Shown here: piece by piece, positions 1 to 12,285 of the stretch
Layout: each line of letters starts with the position of its first letter
Position numbering within the stretch: the first letter of the stretch is position 1
Assembly (NCBI RefSeq): GCF_029227915.1
Contig: NC_079876.1
Span: 39,167,828 to 39,231,827 of the forward strand
DNA from: Hydractinia symbiolongicarpus
Taxonomy: Eukaryota > Cnidaria > Hydrozoa > Anthoathecata > Hydractiniidae
Direction of reading: 5' to 3'
DNA: 64,000 nt
Translations under genes and position numbers: made by a program
The notes under the pieces: generated by a model
Told to the model about the DNA's origin: nothing
Database searches by the model: none
The model's input: the letters and a program-made list of their open reading frames with translations, nothing else

Positions 1-116
1 TTACTCACAGGGTACTTTCTTTGTATACATTCGACTATACGGGCCAAGCCCCGAATTTACGGGAAAACGCAGGATTTCGTTTGCCGGCGATTAAACCTCT
101 TTCATTATGCGTTTCA

Positions 117-138
117 TCAAAAATGAAAACATTTTTGA
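117..138 (+). repeat. Perfect dyad within the monomer (representative copy)
   Basis: The 9-base arm TCAAAAATG (117-125) and its exact reverse complement CATTTTTGA (130-138) flank a 4-base AAAA spacer. The same dyad recurs in most monomers on both strands. Many copies have CATTTTTAA instead, which shortens the stem. It could extrude as a small hairpin or bind a dimeric protein, but only the symmetry is seen. Confidence 0.75.
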
Positions 139-3100
139 AAACTACAAGTCTCATGCGTTTTAGTGGTGAAAAAATAATTTAAAAAATCGTTCGGGAAATG
201 AGTTTACTCCCTGGGTACTTTCTTTGTATACTTTTGACTATACGGGCCGAGTCCGGGATTTACGGGAAATGGCGGATTTTCGTTTGCCGGCGATTAAACT
301 TCTTTTATTCAGCGTCCCATCAAATATGAAAATATTTTTGAAAACTACAAGTCTCTTGCGTTTAGTGCTAAAAAAATAATATAAAAAATCGTTTGGGAAA
401 TGAGTTTACTCCCTGGGTACTTTCTTTGTATACATTCGACTATACGGGCCAAGCCCGGGATTTACGGAAATCGCGGGTTTTCGTTTTCCGGCGATTAAAC
501 ATCTTTCATTAAGCGTCTCATCAAAAATGAAAACATTTTTGAAAACTACAAGTCTCATGTGTTTTAGTGGTGAAAAAAAAATTTAAAAAATCGTTCGGGA
601 AATGAGTTTACTCCCTGGGTATTTTCTTTGTATACTTTCGACTATACGGGCCAAGCCCCGGATTTACGGGAAAACGCGGGATTTCGTTTGCCGGCGATTA
701 AACATCTTTCATTAAGCGTCTCATCAAAAATGAAAACATTTTTGAAAACTACAAGTCTCGTGCGTTTTAGTGGTGAAAAAATAATTTAAAAAATCGTTCG
801 GGAAATGAGTTTACTCCCTGGGTACTTTCTTTGTATACTTTTGACTATACGGGCCGAGTCCGGGATTTACGGGAAATGGCGGATTTTCGTTTGCCGGCGA
901 TTAAACTTCTTTTATTCAGCGTCCCATCAAATATGAAAATATTTTTGAAAACTACAAGTCTCATGCGTTTAGTGGTAAAAAAATAATATAAAAAATCGTT
1001 CGGGAAATGAGTTTACTCCCTGGGTACTTTCTTTGTATACTTTTGACTATACGGGCCAAGCCCGGGATTTACGGGAAATCGCGGGTTTTCGTTTGCCGGC
1101 GATTAAACTTCTTTTATTCAGCGTCTCATCAAAAATGAAAACATTTTTAAAAACTACAAGTCTTATGCGTTTTAGTGGTGAAAAAATAATTTAAAAAATC
1201 GTTCTGGAAATGAGTTTACTCACAGGGTACTTTCTTTGTATACATTCGACTATACGGGCCAAGCCCCGGATTTACGGGAAATTCGCGATTTTCGTTTGCC
1301 GGCGATTAAACTTCTTTTATTCAGCGTCCCATCAAATAAGAAAATATTTTTGAAAACTACAAGTCTCATGCGTTTAGTGGTAAAAAAATAATATAAAAAA
1401 TCGTTCGGGAAATGAGTTTACTTCCTGGGTACTTTCTTTGTATACTTTTGACTATACGGGCCAAGCCCTGGATTTACGGGAAATCGCGGGTTTTCGTTTG
1501 CCGGCGATTAAACTTCTTTTATTCAGCGTCTCATCAAAAATGAAATTTTTTTAAAAACTACAAGTCTCATGTGCTTTAGTGGTGAAATAATAATTTAAAA
1601 AATCGTTTGGAAAATGAGTTTACTCCCTGGGTACTTTCTTTGTATACTTTTGACTATACGGGCCGAGTCCAGGATTTACGGGAAATCGCAGGTTTTCGTT
1701 TGCCGGCGATTAAACTTCTTTTATTCAGCGTCTCATGAAAAATGAAAACATTTTTAAAAACTTCAACTCTCATGCGTTTTAGTGGTGAAAAAGTAATTTA
1801 AAAAATCGTTCGGGAAATGAGTTTACTCCCTGGGTACTTTCTTTGTATACTTTTGACTATACGGGCCGAGTCCAGGATTTACGGGAAATCGCAGGTTTTC
1901 GTTTGCCGGCGATTAAACTTCTTTTATTCAGCGTCTCATCAAAAATGAAAACATTTTTGAAAACTACAAGTCTCATGCGTTTTAGTGGTGAAAAAATAAT
2001 TTAAAAAATCGTTCGGGAAATGAGTTTACTCCCTAGGTACTTTCTTTGTATACTTTTGACTATACGGGCCTAGCCCGGGATTTACGGGAAATCGCGAGTT
2101 TTCGTTTGCCGGCGATTAAACTTCTTTTATTCAGCGTCTCATCAAAAATGAAAACATTTTTGAAAACTACAAGTCTCATGCGTTTTAGTGGTGAAAAAAT
2201 AATTTAAAAAATCGTTCGGGAAATGAGTTTACTCCCTGGGTACTTTCTTTGTATACTTTTGACTATACGGGCCTAGCCCGGGATTTACGGGAAATCGCGA
2301 GTTTTCGTTTGCCGGCGATTAAACTTCTTTTATTCAGCGTCTCATCAAAAATGAAAACATTTTTGAAAACTACAAGTCTCATGCGTTTTAGTGGTGAAAA
2401 AATAATTTAAAAAATCGTTCGGGAAATGAGTTTACTTCCTGGGTACTTTCTTTCTATACTTTTGACTATACGGACCAAGCCGGGATTTACGGAAAATCGC
2501 GGGTTTTCGTTTGCCGGCGATTAAACTTCTTTTATTTAGCGTCTCATCAAAAATGAAAACATTTTTAAAAACTACAAGTCTTATGCGTTTTAGTGGTGAA
2601 AAAATAATTTAAAAAATCGTTCGGGAAATGAGTTTACTTCCTGGGTACTTTCTTTGTATACTTTTGACTATACGGACCAAACCGGGATTTACGGGAAATC
2701 GCGGGTTTTCGTTTGCCGGCGATTAAACTTCTTTTATTTAGCGTCTCATCAAAAATGAAAACAATTTTAAAAACTACAAGTCTTATGCGTTTTAGTGCTG
2801 AAAAAATAATTTAAAAAATCGTTCGGGAAATGAGTTTACTCACTGGGTACTTTCCTTGTATACTTTTAACTATACGGGCCGAGTCCGGGATTTACGGGAA
2901 ATCGCGGGTTTTCGTTTGCCGGCGATTAAACTTCTTTTATTCAGCGTCTCATCAAAAATGAAATTTTTTTAAAAACTACAAGTCTCATGTGCTTTAGTGG
3001 TGAAATAATAATTTAAAAAATCGTTTGGAAAATGAGTTTACTCCCTGGGTACTTTCTTTGTATACTTTTGACTATACGGGCCGAGTCCAGGATTTACGGG

Positions 3101-4239
3101 AAATCGCAGGTTTTCGTTTGCCGGCGATTAAACTTCTTTTATTCAGCGTCTCATGAAAAATGAAAACATTTTTAAAAACTTCAACTCTCATGCGTTTTAG
3201 TGGTGAAAAAATAATTTAAAAAATCGTTCGGGAAATGAGTTTACTCCCTGGGTACTTTCTTTGTATACTTTTGACTATACGGGCCTAGCCCGGGATTTAC
3301 GGGAAATCGCGAGTTTTCGTTTGCCGGCGATTAAACTTCTTTTATTCAGCGTCTCATCAAAAATGAAAACATTTTTGAAAACTACAAGTCTCATGCGTTT
3401 TAGTGGTGAAAAAATAATTTAAAAAATCGTTCGGGAAATGAGTTTACTTCCTGGGTACTTTCTTTGTATACTTTTGACTATACGGACCAAGCCGGGATTT
3501 ACGGAAAATCGCGGGTTTTCGTTTGCCGGCGTTTAAACTTCTTTTATTTAGCGTCTCATCAAAAATGAAAACATTTTTAAAAACTACAAGTCTTATGCGT
3601 TTTAGTGGTGAAAAAATAATTTAAAAAATCGTTCTGGAAATGAGTTTACTCACAGGGTACTTTCTTTGTATACATTCGACTATACGGGCCAAGCCCCGAA
3701 TTTACGGGAAAACGCGGGATTTCGTTTGCCGGCGATTAAACCTCTTTCATTAAGCGTTTCATCAAAAATGAAAACATTTTTGAATACTACAAGTCTCATG
3801 CGTTTTAGTGGTGAAAAAATAATTTAAAAAATCGTTCTGGAAATGAGTTTACTCCCTGGGTACTTTCTTTGTATACTTTTGACTATACGGGCCGAGTCCG
3901 GGATTTACGGGAAATCGCGGATTTTCGTTTCCTGGCGATTAAACTTCTTTTATTCAGCGTCCCATCAAATATGAAAATATTTTTTAAAACTACAAGTCTC
4001 ATGCGTTTAGTGGTAAAAAAATAATATAAAAAATCGTTCGGGAAATGAGTTTACTCCCTGGGTACTTTCTTTGTATACTTTTGACTATACGGGCCAAGCC
4101 CGGGATTTACGGGAAATCGCAGGTTTTCGTTTGCCGGCGATTAAACTTCTTTTATTCAGCGTCTCATCAAAAATGAAAACATTTTTAAAAACTACAAGTC
4201 TTATGCGTTTTAGTGGTGAAAAAATAATTTAAAAAATCG

Positions 4240-7075
4240 TTCTGGAAATGAGTTTACTCACAGGGTACTTTCTTTGTATACATTCGAATATACGTGCCAA
4301 GCCCGGGATTTACGGGAAATCTCGGGTTTTCGTTTGCCGGCGATTAAACTGCTTTTATTCAGCGTCTCATCAAAAATGAAAACATTCTTGAAAATTACAA
4401 GTCTCATGCGTTTTAGTGGTGAAAAAATAATTTAAAAAATCGTTCTGGAAATGAGTTTACTCACAGGGTACTTTCTTTGTATACATTCGACTATACGGGC
4501 CAAGCCCCGGATTTACGGGAAATCGCGGATTTTCGTTTGCCGGCGATTAAACTTCTTTTATTCAGCGTCCCATCAAATATGAAAATATTTTTGAAAACTA
4601 CAAGTCTCATGCGTTTAGTGGTAAAAAAATAATATAAAAAATCGTTCGGGAAATGAGTTTACTCCCTGGGTACTTTCTTTGTGTACTTTTGACTATACGG
4701 GCCAAGCCCTGGATTTACGGGAAATCGCGGGTTTTCGTTTGCCGGCGATTAAACTTCTTTTATTCAGCGTCTCATCAAAAATGAAAACATTTATAAAAAC
4801 TACAAGTCTTTTGCGTTTTAGTGCTGAAAAAATAATTTAAAAAATCGTTCTGGAAATGAGTTTACTCCCTGGGTACTTTCTTTGTATACTTTTGACTATA
4901 CGGGCCGAGTCTGGGATTTAGGGAAATCGCAGGTTTTCGTTTGCCGGCGATTAAACTGCTTTTATTCAGCGTCTCATCAAAAGTGAAAACATTTTTGAAA
5001 ACTACAAGTCTCATGCGTTTTAGTAGTAAAAAAATAATTTAAAAAATCGTTCGGGAAATGAGTTTACTCCCTGGGTACTTTCTTTGTATACTTTTGACTA
5101 TACGGGCCAAGCCGGGATTTACGGGAAATCGCGGGTTTTCCTTTGCCGGCGATTAAACTTCTTTTATTCAGCATCTCATCAAAAATGAAAACATTTTTAA
5201 AAACTACAAGTCTTATGCGTTTTAGTGGTGAAAAAATAATTTAAAAAATCGTTCTGGAAATGAGTTTACTCACAGCGTACTTTCTTTGTATACATTCGAC
5301 TATACGTGCCAAGCCCGGGATTTACAGGAAATCGCGGGTTTTCGTTTGCCGGCGATTAAACTGCTTTTATTCAGCGTCTCATCAAAAATGAAAACATTCT
5401 TGAAAACTACAAGTCTCATGCGTTTTAGTGGTTAAATAATAATTTAAGAAATCGTTTGGGAAATGAGTTTACTCCCTGGGTACTTTCTTTGTATACTTTT
5501 GACTATACGGGCCCAGTCCAGGATTTACGGGAAATCGCAGGTTTTCGTTTGCTGGCGATTAAACTTCTTTTATTCAGCGTCTCATCAAAAATGAAAACAT
5601 TTTTAAAAACTACAAGTCTTATGCGTTTTAGTGGTGAAAAAATAATTTAAAAAATCGTTCTGGAAATGACTTTACTCACAGGGTACTTTCTTTGTATACA
5701 TTCGACTATACGTGCCAAGCCGGGGATTTACGGGAAATCGCGGGTTTTCGTTTGCCGGCGATTAAACTGCTTTTATTCATTGTCTCATCAAAAATGAAAA
5801 CATTCTTGAAAACAACAAGTCTCATGCGTTTTAGTGGTGAAAAAATAATTTAAAAAATCGTTCTGGAAATGAGTTTACTCACAGGGTACTTTCTTTGTAT
5901 ACATTCGACTATACGGGCCAAGCCCCGGATTTACGGGAAATCGCGGATTTTCGTTTGCCGGCGATTAAACTTCTTTTATTCAGCGTCCCATCAAATATGA
6001 AAATATTTTTGAAAACTACAAGTCTCATGCGTTTAGTGGTAAAAAAATAATATAAAAAATCGTTCGGGAAATGAGTTTACTCCCTGGGTACTTTCTTTGT
6101 ATACTTTTGACTATACGGGCCAAGCCCTGGATTTACGGGAAATCGCGGGTTTTCGTTTGCCGGCGATTAAACTTCTTTTATTCAGCGTCTCATCAAAAAT
6201 GAAAACATTTATAAAAACTACAAGTCTTTTGCGTTTTAGTGCTGAAAAAATAATTTAAAAAATCGTTCTGGAAATGAGTTTACTCCCTGGGTACTTTCTT
6301 TGTATACTTTTGACTATACGGGCCGAGTCTGGGATTTAGGGAAATCGCAGGTTTTCGTTTGCCGGCGATTAAACTGCTTTTATTCAGCGTCTCATCAAAA
6401 GTGAAAACATTTTTGAAAACTACAAGTCTCATGCGTTTTAGTAGTAAAAAAATAATTTAAAAAATCGTTCGGGAAATGAGTTTACTCCCTGGGTACTTTC
6501 TTTGTATACTTTTGACTATACGGGCCAAGCCGGGATTTACGGGAAATCGCGGGTTTTCCTTTGCCGGCGATTAAACTTCTTTTATTCAGCATCTCATCAA
6601 AAATGAAAACATTTTTAAAAACTACAAGTCTTATGCGTTTTAGTGGTGAAAAAATAATTTAAAAAATCGTTCTGGAAATGAGTTTACTCACAGCGTACTT
6701 TCTTTGTATACATTCGACTATACGTGCCAAGCCTGGGATTTACGGGAAATCGCGGGTTTTCGTTTGCCGGCGATTAAACTGCTTTTATTCAGCGTCTCAT
6801 CAAAAATGAAAACATTCTTGAAAACTACAAGTCTCATGCGTTTTAGTTGTGAAATAATAATTTAAGAAATCGTTTGGGAAATGAGTTTACTCCCTGGGTA
6901 CTTTCTTTGTATACTTTTGACTATACGGGCCCAGTCCAGGATTTACGGGAAATCGCAGGTTTTCGTTTGCCGGCGATTAAACTTCTTTTATTCAGCGTCT
7001 CATCAAAAATGAAAACATTTTTAAAAACTACAAGTCCCATGCGTTTTAGTGGTGAAAAAGTAATTTAAAAAATCG
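4240..7075 (+). repeat. Tandem higher-order repeat, 2 x 1,418 bp (7 monomers)
   Basis: Diagnostic monomer variants recur at an exact 1,418-bp offset. These include the TTTTGCGTTTTAGTGCTG variant (4,809 and 6,227), the CTGGAAATGAG junction with AAGCCCCGG (4,443 and 5,861) and the CTTTGGG-type monomer (5,456 and 6,874). Unit 1 is about 4,240-5,657 and unit 2 about 5,658-7,075; past that the phase breaks. An earlier 1,418-bp offset links the CTTCAACTCT variant at 1,761 and 3,179, so the 7-monomer period was used more than once in this block. Edges are good to about one monomer. Confidence 0.8.
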
Positions 7076-8485
7076 TACGGGAAATGAGTTTACTCCCTGG
7101 GTACTTTCTTTGTATACTTTTGACTATACGGGCCAAGCCCAGGATTTACGGGAAATCGCGGGTTTTCGTTTGCCGGCGATTAAACTTCTTTTATTCAGCG
7201 TCTCTTTAAAATTGAGAACATTTTTGAAAACTACAAGTCTCATGCGTTTTAGTGGTGAAAAAATAATTTAAAAAATCGTTCTGGAAATGAGTTTACTCGC
7301 AGCGTAATTTCTTTGTATACATTCGACTATACGTGCCAAGCCCGAGATTTACGGGAAATCGCGGGCTTTCATTTGCCGGCGATTAAACTGCTTTTATTCA
7401 GCGTCTCATCAAAAATGAAAACATTCTTGAAAACTACAAGTCTCATGCGTTTTAGTGGTGAAATAATAATTTAAGAAATCGTTTGGGAAATGAGTTTACT
7501 CCCTGGGTACTTTCTTTGTATACTTTTGACTATACGGGCCCAGTCCAGGATTTACGGGAAATCGCAGGTTTTCGTTTGCCGGGGATTAAACTTCTTTTAT
7601 TCAGCGTCTCATCAAAAATGAAAACATTTTTAAAAACTACAAGTCTCATGCGTTTTAGTGGTGAAAAAGTAATTTAAAAAATCGTACGGGAAATGAGTTT
7701 ACTCCCTGGGTACTTTCTTTGTATACTTTTGACTATACGGGCCAAGCCCAGGATTTACGGGAAATCGCGGGTTTTCGTTTGCCGGCGATTAAACTTCTTT
7801 TATTCAGCGTCTCTTTAAAATTGAGAACATTTTTGAAAACTACAAGTCTCATGCGTTTTAGTGGTGAAAAAATAATTTAAAAAATCGTTCGGGAAATGAG
7901 TTTACTCCCTGGGTACTTTCTTTGTATACTTTTGACTGTACGAGCCAAGCCGGGATTTACGGGAAATTGCGGGTTTTAGTTTGGCGGCGATTAAACTTCT
8001 TTTATTCAGCGTCTCATCAAAAATGAAAACATTTTTAAAAACTACAAGCCTTATGCGTTGTAGTGGTGAAAAAATAATTTAAAAAATCGTTCTGGAAATG
8101 AGTTTACTCACAGGGCACTTTCTTTGTATACATTCGACTATACAGGCCAAGCCCGGGATTTACGGGAAATCGCGGGTTTTTGTTTTCCGGCGATTAAACC
8201 TCTTTCATTAAGCGTCTCATCAAAAATGAAAACATTTTTGAAAACTACAAGTCTCATGCGTTTTAGTGGTGAAAAAATAATTTAACAAATCGTTCGGGAA
8301 ATGAGTTTACTCCCTGCGTACTTTCCTTGTATACTTTTGACTATACGGGCCAAGCCGGGATTTACGGGAAATCGCGGGTTTTCGTTTGGCGGCGATTAAA
8401 CTTCTTTTATTCAGCATCTCATTAAAAATGAAAACATTTTTAAAAACTACAAGCCTTATGCGTTGTAGTGGTGAAAAAATAATTT

Positions 8486-8533
8486 AAAAAATCGTTCGCT
8501 GTGAGTAAACTCATTTCCAGAACGATTTTTTAT
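8486..8533. repeat. Micro-inversion forming a 12-bp stem with a 22-base loop
   Basis: At 8,498/8,499 the + array switches for about 34 bp to reverse-oriented monomer sequence (CTGTGAGTAAACTC up to a T-rich run). It then resumes in + sense at about 8,544. The arms AAAAAATCGTTC (8,486-8,497) and GAACGATTTTTT (from 8,520) are perfect complements. The same junction appears in reverse complement at 17,065-17,114, and its CTCACAG/CGAACG breakpoint recurs at 13,011, where the whole array flips. Confidence 0.85.
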
Positions 8534-9447
8534 TTTTTTTTAATTACTCCCTGGGTACTTTCTTTGTATACTTTTGACTATACGGGCCCAGTCCAGGATT
8601 TACGGGAAATCGCAGGTTTTCGTTTGCCGGCGATTAAACTTCTTTTATTCAGCGTCTCATCAAAAATGAAAACATTCTTAAAAACTACAAGTCTTATGCG
8701 TTTTAGTGGTGAAAAAATAATTTAAAAAATCGTTCTGGAAATGAGTTTACTCACAGGGTACTTTCTTTGTATACATTCGACTATACGTGCCAAGCCCGGG
8801 ATTTACGGGAAATCGCGGGTTTTCGTTTGCCGGCGATTAAACTGCTTTTATTCAGCGTCTCATCAAAAATGAAAACATTCTTGAAAACTACAAGTCTCAT
8901 GCGTTTTAGTGGTGAAAAAATAATTTAAAAAATCGTTCTGGAAATGAGTTTACTCACAGGGTACTTTCTTTGTATACATTCGACTATACGGGCCAAGCCC
9001 CGGATTTACGGGAAATCGCGGATTTTCGTTTGCCGGCGATTAAACTTCTTGTACTCAGCGTCCCATCAAATATGAAAATACTTTTGAAAACTACAAGTCT
9101 CATGCGTTTAGTGGTAAAAAAATAATATAAAAAATCGTTCGGGAAATGAGTTTACTCCCTGGGTACTTTCTTTGTATACTTTTGACTATACGGGCCAAGC
9201 CCTGGATTTACGGGAAATCGCGGGTTTTCGTTTGCCGGCGATTAAACTTCTTTTATTCAGCGTCTCATCAAAAATGAAAACATTTTTAAAAACTACAAGT
9301 CTTATGCGTTTTAGTGCTGAAAAAATAATTTAAAAAATCGTTCTGGAAATGAGTTTACTCACAGCGTACTTTCTTTGTATACATTCGACTATACGTGCCA
9401 AGCCCGGGATTTACGGGAAATCGCGGGTTTTCGTTTGCCGGCGATTA

Positions 9448-12285
9448 AACTGCTTTTATTCAGCGTCTCATCAAAAATGAAAACATTCTTGAAAACTACA
9501 AGTCTCATGCGTTTTAGTGGTGAAATAATAATTTAAGAAATCGTTTGGGAAATGAGTTTACTCCCTGGGTACTTTCTTTGTATACTTTTGACTATACGGG
9601 CCCAGTCCAGGATTTACGGGAAATCGCAGGTTTTCGTTTGCCGGCGATTAAACTTCTTTTATTCAGCGTCTCATCAAAAATGAAAACATTTTTAAAAACT
9701 ACAAGTCTCATGCGTTTTAGTGGTGAAAAAGTAATTTAAAAAATCGTTCGGGAAATGAGTTTACTCCCTGGGTACTTTCTTTGTATACTTTTGACTATAC
9801 GGGCCAAACCCAGGATTTACGGGAAATCGCGGGTTTTCGTTTGCCGGCGATTAAACTTCTTTTATTCAGCGTCTCTTCAAAATTGAGAACATTTTTGAAA
9901 ACTACAAGTCTCATGCGTTTTAGTGGTGAAAAAATAATTTAAAAAATCGTTCGGGAAATGAGTTTACTCCCTGGGTACTTTCTTTGTATACTTTTGACTG
10001 TACGGGCCAAGCCGGGATTTACGGGAAATCGCGGGTTTTAGTTTGGCGGCGATTAAACTTCTTTTATTCAGCGTCTCATCAAAAATGAAAACATTTTTAA
10101 AAACTACAAGCCTTATGCGTTGTAGTGGTTAAAAAATAATTTAAAAAATCGTTCTGGAAATGAGTTTACTCACAGGGCACTTTCTTTGTATACATTCGAC
10201 TATACAGGCCAAGCCCGTGATTTACGGGAAATCGCGGGTTTTTGTTTTCCGGCGATTAAACCTCTTTCATTAAGCGTCTCATTAAAAATGAAAACATTTT
10301 TGAAAACTACAAGTCTCATGCGTTTTAGTGGTGAAAAAATAATTTAACAAATCGTTCGGGAAATGAGTTTACTCCCTGGGTACTTTCCTTGTATACTTTT
10401 GACTATACGGGCCAAGCCGGGATTTACGGGAAATCGCGGGTTTTCGTTTGGCGGCGATTAAACTTCTTTTATTCAGCATCTCATCAAAAATGAAAACATT
10501 TTTATAAACTACAAGCCTTATGCGTTGTAGTGGTGAAAAAATAATTTAAAAAATCGTTCTGGAAATGAGTTTACTCACAGGGCACTTTCTTTGTATACAT
10601 TCGACTATACAGGCCAAGGCCGGGATTTACGGGAAATCGCGGGTTTTCGTTTGCCGGCGATTAAACTTCTTTTATTTGGTGTCTCATCAAAAATGAAAAC
10701 ATTTTTAAAAACTACAAATCTTATGCGTTTTAGTGGTGCAAAAATAATTTAAAAAATCGTTCTGGAAATGAGTTTACTCACAGGGTACTTTCTTTGTATA
10801 CATTCGACTATACGGGCCAAGCCCCGGATTTACGGGAAAACGCGGGATTTCGTTTGCCGGCGATTAAACTGCTTTTATTCAGCGTCTCATCAAAAATGAA
10901 AACATTCTTGAAAACTACAAGTCTCATGCGTTTTAGTGGTGAAATAATAATTTAAGAAATCGTTTGGGAAATGAGTTTACTCCCTGGGTACTTTCTTTGT
11001 ATACTTTTGACTATACGGGCCCAGTCCAGGATTTACGGGAAATCGCAGGTTTTCGTTTGCCGGCGATTAAACTTCTTTTATTCAGCGTCTCATCAAAAAT
11101 GAAAACATTTTTAAAAACTACAAGTCTCATGCGTTTTAGTGGTGAAAAAGTAATTTAAAAAATCGTTCGGGAAATGAGTTTACTCCCTGGGTACTTTCTT
11201 TGTATACTTTTGACTATACGGGCCAAACCCAGGATTTACGGGAAATCGCGGGTTTTCGTTTGCCGGCGATTAAACTTCTTTTATTCAGCGTCTCTTCAAA
11301 ATTGAGAACATTTTTGAAAACTACAAGTCTCATGCGTTTTAGTGGTGAAAAAATAATTTAAAAAATCGTTCGGGAAATGAGTTTACTCCCTGGGTACTTT
11401 CTTTGTATACTTTTGACTGTACGGGCCAAGCCGGGATTTACGGGAAATCGCGGGTTTTAGTTTGGCGGCGATTAAACTTCTTTTATTCAGCGTCTCATCA
11501 AAAATGAAAACATTTTTAAAAACTACAAGCCTTATGCGTTGTAGTGGTTAAAAAATAATTTAAAAAATCGTTCTGGAAATGAGTTTACTCACAGGGCACT
11601 TTCTTTGTATACATTCGACTATACAGGCCAAGCCCGTGATTTACGGGAAATCGCGGGTTTTTGTTTTCCGGCGATTAAACCTCTTTCATTAAGCGTCTCA
11701 TTAAAAATGAAAACATTTTTGAAAACTACAAGTCTCATGCGTTTTAGTGGTGAAAAAATAATTTAACAAATCGTTCGGGAAATGAGTTTACTCCCTGGGT
11801 ACTTTCCTTGTATACTTTTGACTATACGGGCCAAGCCGGGATTTACGGGAAATCGCGGGTTTTCGTTTGGCGGCGATTAAACTTCTTTTATTCAGCATCT
11901 CATCAAAAATGAAAACATTTTTATAAACTACAAGCCTTATGCGTTGTAGTGGTGAAAAAATAATTTAAAAAATCGTTCTGGAAATGAGTTTACTCACAGG
12001 GCACTTTCTTTGTATACATTCGACTATACAGGCCAAGGCCGGGATTTACGGGAAATCGCGGGTTTTCGTTTGCCGGCGATTAAACTTCTTTTATTTGGTG
12101 TCTCATCAAAAATGAAAACATTTTTAAAAACTACAAATCTTATGCGTTTTAGTGGTGCAAAAATAATTTAAAAAATCGTTCTGGAAATGAGTTTACTCAC
12201 AGGGTACTTTCTTTGTATACATTCGACTATACGGGCCAAGCCCCGGATTTACGGGAAAACGCGGGATTTCGTTTGCCGGCGATTA
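9448..12285 (+). repeat. Tandem higher-order repeat, 2 x 1,419 bp (7 monomers)
   Basis: Unit 1 (about 9,448-10,866) and unit 2 (about 10,867-12,285) match monomer by monomer. The CTGGAAATGAG...AGGCCAAGGCC variant lies at 10,559 and 11,978, and the rare GTGCAAAAATAA variant lies in both units. The CAAACCCAGG and TTTATAAACTAC variants also recur. The junction falls inside the shared GCCGGCGATTAAAC core, as expected for unequal crossover between monomers. Confidence 0.8.

Noticed and set aside
5456-5650. Recurring 61-82-codon open frames, about one per monomer, on both strands across the window
   Set aside because: They start at TTG, GTG or chance ATG codons inside the satellite monomer, end in its ATAATTTAA segment and simply track the repeat. 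The monomer is not a multiple of three, so there is no continuous reading frame. No coding bias or known domain is visible.
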